Assembly (NCBI GenBank): GCA_004123355.1
Contig: SCHM01000002.1
Coordinates: 4,437,569 to 4,501,568 of the forward strand
Source of the DNA: Amphirosellinia nigrospora
Taxonomy: Eukaryota > Ascomycota > Sordariomycetes > Xylariales > Xylariaceae
Direction: 5' to 3'
Length of the DNA: 64,000 bases
Shown: positions 55,012-64,000 of the stretch, piece after piece
How the letters are laid out: every line of letters starts with the position of its first letter
How positions within the stretch are numbered: the first letter of the stretch is position 1
The notes under the pieces: model-generated
What the model was told of the DNA's origin: nothing
The model's database searches: none
What the model saw: only the letters and a program-made list of their open reading frames with translations
Translations under genes and position numbers: made by a program

Positions 55012-56905
55012 ATGGCTTCTCGTCTCTCATCCGATTCCGTCAACATCTTAGTTGAAGAACATTTGCCCGAAGACACATCTAAGGGCGTGTTGCTCGCTTT
55101 CCTTGCATTAATTGCAACTTATGGTTTAGGCCTGGTAGTTTATCGTCTCCTCTTCTCTCCAATAGCAAGGTTTCCGGCCAATGCTTGCCGCAGCAACAGG
55201 CTGGTATGAGACTTACTATGACGTTGTTGGAAAGGGGAGATTCCTTTTCGCCATTGAAAGAATGCATGAAAGATATGGTATGTCACTACGGCGAGAATAT
55301 CATTTCATTCCACGTTTGATGTGATGCTAATACCTATCAATCTCATAGGACCCATTGTGAGAATAAACCCCCATGAGCTCTCTATTCGTGATCCCGATTA
55401 TTACGACAAGCTCTATGTGGCAGGCTCTGTACGTCCAACTGATAATTATGTCGCGTTCGCCAATGGACTTGACCTCGAAGGTTCTCACCTCCTGACCACG
55501 GGCCACGACCTCCACCGCAAGCGAAGAAAGCCATTGGAGCCTTTCTTCTCTAGACTCGGTGTCTCTAGGCTTGAGCCCATGGTAGCAGAGGTTTGTGAAA
55601 ACCTAATTGTCAAGCGCTTTGAGAGCTTCAGGGAACCGAGAAGATAGTCAGACTAGACCACGCTTTCCTGGCTTTGCGGGGATGTGGTAGTAGGATATGC
55701 ATGGATAACCCGCGCAACCTAGTCGAAGACCCAGAGTTCGCTCCAGACTACTTCATCTTTTCCATACCGTTATCAAATCACTACCCCTTTTCATGGGATT
55801 TCCTTGGTTGATCCGGTAGGTGATATCTCCACAGATGTTGTATTCATTGCTGACATGTATAGTCTCATCCAGCTCATTCCTGAGAGCCTATTGATGAAAT
55901 TGGACCCTAGAAGTCAAGAATTTAACAAGTTTAGACTGGTACGGAAGACAGGGGCCCATCTGTAGTTTAGCATGCTTACAATCGTGCAGATGTCCGAACG
56001 CCACATAGACGACGCCAAGCAGGAGAAAGCGGCCTCCGGATCCAAGGATACTTCCATGATGGGTGGACCTGTCACAATATTCCGACACCTCGTCAACAGC
56101 GACCTACCGGCATCGGAATTGACAAGGGAGCGTCTCTCAAAAGAATCGCAGGTCTTGCTCGGTGCAGGTACCGTCAGCACGGCCCGTACCCTGGACTTCA
56201 TCAGTTACTACATCTTGGCCAATCCAGCCATTAGAAGGCGGCTTACAGAGGAGCTCAGGCACGATATGGAGGGCTATCCCGAGAGAAAACCCAGTTGGGC
56301 TCAACTGGAGAAGCTACCATATCTTCAAGCCTTGATCAAGGAGGCGCTTCGGTATGTGTTAACCCTCTCACATAGGAAGGTGACTCTCTGGACTGATTGG
56401 CTGACACACGAAAATAGCCTGAGTTATGGCGTCATGCATCGACTTCCCCGTGTTTCGCCTCATCAAGCTCTCCAGTTCAAGGAGTGGATTATTCCACCCG
56501 GCGTACCTGTCAGCATGTCCGCGTATCTTCAACACACCAACCCAGAGATATATCCACGCCCATTTGAGTTCATTCCCGAGCGCTGGCTCGAGAACGTTAC
56601 TCCTGAGATGATGAAGAACTATGTACCATTTGCAAAAGGCTCACGCAACTGCCTGGGAATGAAGTAAGCCAATTCTTGCGTCGTCAAGATGACATTGACT
56701 GATCAACTCGAATAGTCTTGTCTACTGTGAACTCAATTTTGTTATCGCTGCACTGTTCCGGCCCGGAGGACCAAGCCTCGAACTCTACGAGACGGATGAG
56801 ACTGATATCGTGCAGGTGCATGACCTTGTCATACCCTTGCCAAGATTAGACACCAAAGGTGTTAGGGCCATATTTACTAGGCGTTCCCCAGAGCTCTATC
56901 TTTAG
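55012..56905 (+). CDS. Cytochrome P450 no. 2 (many single-base frame shifts)
   Basis: A fungal microsomal P450. The ATG at 55,012 precedes a membrane anchor ([19 protein letters not shown]) and the hinge [10 protein letters not shown]. Exons inferred: 55,012-55,277, 55,349-55,815, 55,863-55,938, 55,990-56,351, 56,418-56,663, 56,716-56,905, with GT-AG introns of 47-71 bp. Motifs are AGTVST (I-helix, 56,164-56,181), EALR split by the fourth intron at 56,351, PERW near 56,577, and the heme loop [10 protein letters not shown] at 56,629-56,658 with Cys at 56,650-56,652. The frame is broken at 55,174-55,179 (after the hinge), near 55,634, 55,678, 55,720 and 55,760. Conserved P450 sequence continues in another frame each time, so the first half is damaged while the second half is intact. 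It may be a pseudogene or carry assembly errors. It is divergent from the synthase and a likely partner in tailoring. Confidence 0.82.
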
Positions 56906-59006
56906 AGATGCATGGCGATGGGAACCGAACGGCCAAAAGAGGTTTAGGATAGAAAAGCTTGATATTGTTAGAGACAATCCAATTGGTTTTTTGTGTATAA
57001 GGCTCCTGCGGCTAATTCCGATTTGCCACTAAATCCCCGCCCAATAATGTTGAAGTGTGGCGTATCGTCTGACTTGGAGTGCAACCATGAAATGCTCAAA
57101 GAGTAATGCCACACACATAAAAGCGAAACCATATAATAGTGTAGTACAGCAAATGGCCGTGTAAATCGCCCTACGGACCACATCCAAGCTGAGATATAAA
57201 GGCGGGTAGGTCTCTAGATGCGTCTTAAGAGTATACCTAGTATAGGTTGAAATGTGAAAAGGGCATAGTTGGCTTAGCATTAGGATTTTCTGGGGCCAAA
57301 ATCGGGTTATGATAAAGGGGAATTGCCAATAGTTGGAGGTTGCGACGCTGACCTGCATACGCAAAGGCAAATGATCTAAGAATGTCACATGCGATATAGC
57401 CGAAGGTGGGCTATTTGGAGACGCGTTATTTGAGAGATGTTGTAGTATATAGAGAGCGATAGCAGAAAGACGGCCGCTTCATAGAGCCGCATTGGTATGT
57501 CGATGGGGAGGTAGCATTTCGTGATGTGGGGGTTACACTGGTGGCGGATGAGGAGAGTAAGCACTGATAAGTGAGTGCTACCTAGCTTGGATATCAAGTA
57601 TACTGAGAATCACACATCGGATTTATTGTTTCTACGTGATATCATTATGTAAGTTCGGGAGATGGCCAAACAAATCGCGTAGTATTTTTTATCATGTGGC
57701 CTCTTTTCAAATATCTCACTTGAAATTGTAAGCAATCTGGCCACAAAACACACGCAGGTGCAGAAATGACGCGTACAGAGAGTGAAAAAGGCCCTTGCAG
57801 AGAAGATAGCGACGTAGATACTGCGGCATACGTAAAACTATCTGCTACAGCTGCCTTACGAATCTCGTATGACTAATATGTTGGTCGATTAGCGACTCTG
57901 TGGCGTTGATGGCGGTCACCCTACATGTCAGAGACCCTGTATGGATGGCGTGCGATTTGTGCAGCTCGAATGACAGTCGCCTAATGAGGGTTCAAGAACA
58001 ATAAAATGAGAGAGCTTCAAAGCAGGAAGGTGACTGTGATCGAAAGCTCCCATTCAGAGCGTTGTAGACATGCAATGGCGTGATAAGAAACGTGAGATAC
58101 TATGTGCATACATGGTTCGATAATTTGAAGTATTAATAGTGACGAGGCATCTAGGACCGCCTATCGGTGGCTAATCTGACACGCAGAGGTCTAGAAGCTG
58201 GGAAAAGCAAGACTTCAACGAAATGCGTAGTTGTCACACGGACCCTGGTCAGTGCGCAATACAGTGCCACACAGGGTCTCATACGGAGCTCGCGAGATAC
58301 TACCCTACGAGGCTGAGGCAGTCGTACGAAGTTATCGTAAGTCTCAGAAGCAGATACCGAGCTGAACTCGAACACCGAGACACTCGCCTCACCGGCTATA
58401 GAGGTCTTACCTTTCGGTCCCGTAAAGAAGGGAAAGGAAAGGAAAGGAAGGAGAATTCTGAGCAAAAAAAGGGCTCGAATTCCCCTCGAGGGAAAAGGGA
58501 ACTTAGATCTATATGGCCCCTTTAGCACCATAGTCGTTTATTATTTAAATTGAACCTATTCCAAGCCCTCAATTAGAGCCCTTGTGACAGTAGTATTGAA
58601 AACTAAATGTTCATTGAGATACCATGAGCGTCAAAGTAGACAGGGTGTCATCACAACGTCGAAGCTCGGCCGGCATTAACTTGTGTTATCTCTAAAAAGT
58701 TTAACATGTCGGCTCCATGCAGGGAATATCTGGTTCGTTATATACGTGACCGGCGATTATGCTTATTGCTCCTCGAATATTGACTGTAATGACTGCTTGT
58801 AAAAATTTGAAGCGGGCTTACTTGCCAAAGTAAGCCTAAATATTAAATGCATTGTTCGGCCCTGAAATTTAGAATACCGAAAGGGGCGTTTTGCAGTTAA
58901 TAATTCTTATGTAACAGATGACCGAGTTGATCTTGTTTGACTCATACTGCTACATGCTGACAACCCTTTCGAATCTACCTCTAAACAGGGTGGTAATTTA
59001 TTGAGA
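56906..59006. other. 2.1 kb region between convergent P450 genes, no gene seen
   Basis: This lies between the facing stops of P450 no. 2 and no. 3. Several open frames of 60-126 codons occur on both strands (for example 57,029-57,388 minus and 58,151-58,531 minus), but they overlap each other, lack family motifs and show no splice context. A purine-rich stretch with tandem GGAAA units lies at about 58,425-58,455. No RNA gene was recognised. Confidence 0.5.
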
Positions 59007-60899
59007 CTAGGCATGCCGAACTGGCTTCATGTATATCGGCAGGTTTGGCTTGACCCACGACGTATAGGCCTTCTGCCCCTGTAACCAACCTCTAGCCTCA
59101 TCAGCAATGCTCATGTCAAAGTTGTAGACAAGCTTAGCTAGGATTAGCCGCATCTCGGCATATGCAAGACTTGAGCGATTTAATATCAGCAAGAAGTTTT
59201 AGGATATGAGTGCGTGGTATAACTTACTTCTGACCAATACAGTTCCTTGGACCGATACCAAATGGCTGCATGGCGTCTAACTGGTCGGTTTTATACTTTT
59301 CGTCGTTTAGGAATCGCTCTGGGGCAAACTTGAACGGGTCGGTCCAGAAGTGTTCATTGTGATTGATTGCCCACTGATAGACCGAGACAATAGTCTATGA
59401 TTAGGATATGTACATCAGTAAAACTGTAAACGAGACACTCGCCAAGGCAGACCATCTTCGACAGCTCGCGATTAGGACTTAGAAGGTGACTTACACCTTG
59501 GGGTACTGGGTTGCTATCGACCACACCACCGCCACTAGGTGCAACCCTCGGCAATCCGATGACTACCGGAGGATATTCGCGGAGTGCCTCGTTCAGCACA
59601 GCGAGCATGTATGAGAGTTGGTTGACGCTTCTATATGTTGTAATGTTTTGTGCTAATCAGCAGGCGATTCAAAACCAAGAGTCCACCCTCCAATTTCCGT
59701 CTGTGAATGTAAAGCTTACTACGAAACGGTTAGCACAAATTCATAGCAAGAATTGTGAAATTCTCCATTCAATGGAAAAGGAAGGTGCTAGCACTTACCG
59801 TAAGAGTAATTTCCTCGTCACTATGGAAGGTCGTGCGTACTTCGTTTTCCAACTTTCGCAAGACGGAAGATTTGTGGTGAGAAGAAATAGCGTACCACAT
59901 AGCAACGTAGACGTAGTTTCGGATCCGGCTATGATGATGAGACGCATTCATGTTCAAACGCCCCATATCAAGACCGAGCTCATCCTTCTTCTTGATAAGC
60001 CCTTCGAGGAAATCTGGCCGTGGAGCACCTAGTTTCAATCGCTGTGCGACTTTCTCTTGTATAATGGCGCGGTGTTGGCTTCCTGCGGCGCTGCGACGTT
60101 TAGCCATCCATTGGATGGCGTCCCGGAGTCCAATTGCTCGATAACGGCATGAAAGCGCTCTGGCGCATGTTGTCCGTGATGATACGCACCCAGGATGATA
60201 ATCGCTTTGTTCTAAGCACCCAAAGCCACCAGCGGCGCCAAATCCAAGGTCTCCAATGATGTCGAAAGCTGTCCAATTTAGCCATAAAAGCATATTAAGG
60301 GGAGAATTAGGAGCTTTTTCAACATTCTCGCGGATGCGTTGTACAAGTAATCTCACATAAGAACCTATAATAGGTTCTTGCTCCTTCATTGATCGGTCGC
60401 TAAACCCATGAGACAGTTGACGTCGTAACAGCGCGTGTTCATCTCGGTCCGCGTTGATGATTGCGAGTGGTAGGTAAGTAAAAACCCTATAAAAAAGGTC
60501 TGATTTGGGGAATTCTGGCTCTCCTGTCTTATGGCCGTAGATATCACGCCAGGCCTGGGGACTGCTAAATGCTAGCTCATTCGGCGTGATACGGACAACT
60601 GGGCCATACTGCTTGTGGAGGTCGGCTACATGGAAGCCCAGCTTGCCGCGCATCAAGGCAATAGCACGCGGGAGGTAGGAGACGTGGTGGGAGAAAGGGC
60701 CAGGGTACTTGCTCAATGGATGAAAGAACCGATTGTATATGGCAGAGCTGACAATATATACAGCCCCCTTTTTGTTCGTGACAAAACCAATTAGTTACTC
60801 TACCTCTCAAAATAACAGTAGACGGAGAGGATATGAACACACTATCAAGAGGCCGATTGTTGCCAAGTTAACAGGACTGCCCAAATGAAGTGGAGCCAT
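59007..60899 (-). CDS. Cytochrome P450 no. 3
   Basis: A third fungal P450 monooxygenase. Exons inferred: 60,899-60,843, 60,767-59,799, 59,630-59,495, 59,394-59,228, 59,169-59,007. Introns are GT-AG; the first has a taactaat branch site, and the second (168 bp) is long for this region. The start is the ATG at 60,899, which opens the N-terminal hydrophobic segment and joins across the first intron to the hinge FFHPLSKYPGPF. Motifs are AGSETT (59,912-59,929), EALR (59,579-59,590), PERF in the fourth exon, and the heme loop FGIGPRNCIG (59,233-59,262) with Cys at 59,239-59,241. The frame slips and returns between about 60,210 and 60,140, and again between about 59,935 and 59,885, which covers the I-helix. 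The catalytic core is otherwise complete. It is convergent with P450 no. 2 and plausibly the last gene of the cluster. Confidence 0.82.
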
Positions 60900-63414
60900 A
60901 TCGTTGCCTCAAATAAGCACCTTTGCGTGTTGGAAGTAAGTCGTAGTCTTGGAAAAGAGACAATTCCAGCAACTTTCTGATATTAAAAGACGTTGTGGAC
61001 CTTAAATACGACGAGCTTGGCACAGCGAGCGTTTCCCAGGGCCTATAAGTTCGCCGGGCAGGAAAAGCGGAATCATCCGCGGTTGTTGATTGGAGTTGGT
61101 GAAATCCTTCACCAGTAGCGAGGGTCAAGTGTCAATTGTCTGTCCGAGTGGACAATTTAACAGTACAATCGCCCAGTGGTTAAGAAGTACCTGGGTAGCC
61201 AATGGGCGACGGCGCGTCGCGTAAATGACAATTCCAAGTAGACCCCCTCACACTTATCAAGATTAAGTACGCTGGCATATTGGAGTAGTGCTAGGCAATG
61301 TCATACTGGTATGTGATGTGGCTCCCGAAAAAGGACGATCATTAAGAAACGTGTATGCACTGGCTTGCTTACTGTGTAGGTCACAGTTACGGTGCTATCT
61401 CTCTGCGTGGTCAGACATACCCTGCAAATTTAATGCCAAGACTTATTGCTGATGCATAAAGCAACGACTGTGCGTTGGTCGTATATTTCAGTTCTTAGTA
61501 TCACTCTCATCAACTTCATATGACTAAAAAATAAGAGGAGAGAAATACCGAGGACGTAGTTGCGTGGCGACACTGGAGTACCAGATCGCGACATCATCTC
61601 GTTTCGCGATCGGTGGTCACCAAGTATTACTCTCCCTGCAGGACAGACTTACGTCTAAGAAAAATGTTCAGCCGGCTATTTGTCAAACCATCTACACAAT
61701 CTTTCTATCTATCCCACTCTTACACTGCAGGATCATTGTCATCGGCTGTGCGTCGACGGGCAATGACATAGCTAGTAAAGTTAGCCTCCGGTCCGGATAG
61801 TGCGCTGACCTTTCTTCGCCGTCCCTGGTTATTATCGATGTTGAAAGCCAAACAAGACGCCGCGGGGAGGCCCGAAGGCAATTTTGTGCCGGAAATCATG
61901 CAATTCGTCAGGGGTCGAGTTCGTTTACACGAAGCGAAAAATGCCTCTCTCTGCTGAAGGCGCCAATAAGTCTAGCTGATTCGCTTAGGGCTTCGTAATG
62001 AGCACAAGGTTGCCCGTCACCTCGCCTGGATGAGATACCCCAGTTGAAGTCTGCGGGTTCCACGTCTAGGAGCGGGTGTGATATCCCTATCCTTGCACAA
62101 AGCTCCCCTCAAGTGTGCTTAGGGTCACCATAATACTGATCCTTATCCCCAGTAGGCGTCACTGTGATAAAGACGCCCGAGACAATAGCTATGTCTGTCC
62201 CTACGTGATTAACTTGCTCCCACTATTCATGTTGGAACTGTCCTGAGTCGATGACGAAGGAGCAGCTGTCGAGGTGTGTAGCAGGCCGCCTGACTGACAT
62301 GGAACGACCAGGCTCCATCGTCGTGTACTGCCGAGGGTGTTAACAGTAGTGACGACAGCTGGTATGCCACAAAAAAGGTATGTCGGAGAGAGGGGTGGCG
62401 ATTTAGAACGAACGACGAGCCAAAGTCTCCTGATTGGCAGAAACTGTGCAACACAACCTCGGAGACGCAGTACACATCCAAGCGCTTGTCGCTTGACTGC
62501 AGGCGAGGTCAGACACTGATGAATCATTCAGCATGAACCCCGTGTTGGTGTTGGGCAGCCACCGGGCTTTGGACTAAGGCGTAGAATCATGGTCTCGTAC
62601 TTGTTTGAAGTAGAAAAGGCGTTTGGAACTGGCAACGACGACCTCCTCCGATGGAGGCATGGCGAACTGACCAATCCGAGGTATACCGTCCGCCACAAGT
62701 GACACTCAATGTGGCGATGGGAAGCTGGTCTTGCGGCGCGGTCAGAAGTGGAGGTAACGACGAGCTACTATGCCGGATTACTGTGCTGCTTCTGCTAGAC
62801 GTAGACGGTGTCAGAATCAATGTCGATGTTGATGCTGTCAGTGTTGGTGAGCACTAATTTGGATCCATCTTTTCTAATGTGCAGCCCGTCTTTCGACTAC
62901 GGCGGCTTCGATGTTATGTAGTGGCCCTCAGCGCAGCACCATACTTCACTAATAACGACACCTTCATTTTGAAAAAGGGAGGTGACGAAGCCTGAGGAGA
63001 TTATGGACAGCCCTCAAAGCCACCCATCAGGTCATCCAAGATGTGACAGTAGCTATATCGACAGTAATTGCCACCGTCGCCAGCAACCCCCTGTTTAAAA
63101 GCACGGGGATTGGCGCAGATGACCAGCAGTCATGCGATAATTAGTAGAGTGGTAGGTACGGATGTACGTCCCTGATGGTTGGATAGCAATAAGAGATCCA
63201 AGCGCGCCATCCAACCTGACTGCAGGCACAAGGTTACGGCGCCTATTTTGACGAGTACTACAATCAGTCAATACGGAGCTTCCAGTTAAGTGCGTAAGAG
63301 AGCAACGCCATTCAAGTATTCAAGCTGCGGAGTCGTGGCTGATTATACCTGGAGGTTATGTAATAATTAACGAATAGCTAGACTATTACGAGGGAGTCTG
63401 ATTTTCTAACATAT
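60900..63414. other. 2.5 kb region without a clear gene, weak coding traces
   Basis: No intact gene is visible. On the minus strand between about 61,950 and 62,870 the three frames alternately show plausible protein-like stretches, for example ARIGISHPLLDVEPADF near 62,060-62,110 and GQPCAHYEALSESARLIGAF near 61,960-62,020. These could be a frame-shifted or decayed gene of unknown family. The region nearest 60,900 should hold the promoter of P450 no. 3. Confidence 0.3.
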
Positions 63415-64000
63415 TTAGGCTAGTATAACTGTCCTGAAACTTGGCTTTGAGTCCAACCAACCTTGCAAGGTCACCCACCCTAGTGCCATACGGCGGGCAA
63501 CTGGCCCATCCCACCTTATAGCCATAACGAGAACACCCGGTTGGGCAAACGGGAGCAAATGCTCTGGCCGATTTGTATGGAAGCAATTTTTCTTCAGAGA
63601 TTCCCCATCCACGGTGCTCGACACGTACGCGGGCATGGACCCAACAGCTAAGGCAATGAAGTCCACATCGGCGGCTCGATCGGGCATGCCACGTAGTCGA
63701 TACTCGACCGTGCCAAGTAGAGAGCCAACTTTCTCGCCGGAGCCCTCCGTGTGGCAGATGAGGAAGTGGACATTGGGCACGTAGATGTTGCCGCGGAAGT
63801 GCTCCGTGTTACCATCGTGTTCCACGCGCAAGATTGAGCACTGTGTGCGGGCAAGGAGATGTCTAGGGTCGGGGCTGACTTGAATGGGGAGGTCTTGTCT
63901 GTGATGAGTCCTACGTCGGACTTCATCCCAGAACGCTTCAACAGTTGGCCACCGAGATGCCAGGTCCTCAGCCGACAAGGCAGAACCAGCTCTTGAAGCC
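63415..64000 (-). CDS. Probable HET-domain protein, C-terminal part, truncated by the window edge
   Basis: The minus-strand frame is open from the right edge of the window to a stop at 63,415, giving about 195 residues with no start inside the window. The closing segment (MALGWVTLQGWLDSKPSFRTVILA, here cited only as the pattern ALGWV...W...KP...T.IL) is the kind of ending common in fungal heterokaryon-incompatibility (HET) proteins. Upstream, regularly spaced charged and aromatic residues suggest a real protein, with VHFLICHTEG in the middle. The diagnostic HET domain would lie in the N-terminal part outside the window, so the assignment is tentative. It does not look like part of terpene metabolism. 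Confidence 0.45.
   Translation of the reverse strand, partial: ASRAGSALSAEDLASRWPTVEAFWDEVRRRTHHRQDLPIQVSPDPRHLLARTQCSILRVEHDGNTEHFRGNIYVPNVHFLICHTEGSGEKVGSLLGTVEYRLRGMPDRAADVDFIALAVGSMPAYVSSTVDGESLKKNCFHTNRPEHLLPFAQPGVLVMAIRWDGPVARRMALGWVTLQGWLDSKPSFRTVILA

Noticed and set aside
58151-58531. 126-codon minus-strand open frame overlapped by a 100-codon plus-strand frame
   Set aside because: The two frames exclude each other, both are Arg/Ser-rich over a purine-rich repeat, and neither shows a family motif.
59511-60032. 173-codon plus-strand open frame
   Set aside because: It is antisense to the second and third exons and the intron between them of P450 no. 3, whose minus-strand motifs are unambiguous.
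62201-62857. Overlapping open frames of 60-108 codons on both strands
   Set aside because: None has a recognisable domain, and frames on the two strands overlap; at best they are pieces of a damaged gene, noted as a separate finding.

Overview
The window looks like a filamentous ascomycete (Pezizomycotina) chromosome segment with two very different halves. Positions 1 to about 43,060 are almost pure A+T with no surviving protein gene. The rest has ordinary base composition, spliced genes with short (48-75 bp) introns, and a terpenoid gene cluster. The A+T half is not random or mitochondrial. It is a nest of transposable elements destroyed by C-to-T and G-to-A change on both strands, the signature of repeat-induced point mutation (RIP). 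This can be read directly, because two LTR pairs have one largely unmutated member (11152-11443 and 43021-43208) beside a heavily mutated partner.

Layout of the A+T half. One minus-strand LTR element of family A occupies 1-2180 and 33726-36187, and is split by about 31.5 kb of other elements. That insert holds two copies, in opposite orientation, of a roughly 5 kb segment (E) and a 1.6 kb segment (X). Four copies of a ~270 bp sequence (T) in alternating orientation sit at their junctions. A plus-strand copy of family A (11152-17832) is inserted in the second E copy. A 10.6 kb element with direct terminal repeats (B, 23083-33725) completes the block. A further LTR element (C, 36188-43208) abuts the genic half. 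Inside B lies a ~200 bp unmutated island made of five consecutive tight hairpins.

Genic half. In order: decayed fragments (43.2-44.1 kb), a secreted amidohydrolase (minus), a Zn2Cys6 transcription factor (plus), cytochrome P450 no. 1 (plus), a bifunctional sesterterpene synthase closely resembling ophiobolin F synthase (minus), P450 no. 2 (plus), P450 no. 3 (minus), a 2.5 kb stretch without a clear gene, and the 3' end of a probable HET-domain protein at the right edge. The expected logic is that the synthase builds C25 geranylfarnesyl diphosphate and cyclises it, the three P450s oxidise the scaffold, and the Zn2Cys6 protein regulates. The role of the amidohydrolase is unknown.

All six main genes carry single-base frame shifts, several in mononucleotide runs, with conserved sequence continuing in the next frame and no clear nonsense substitution. 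This suggests indel errors in the assembly or very recent decay. Exon limits were placed by hand from splice signals and family motifs.
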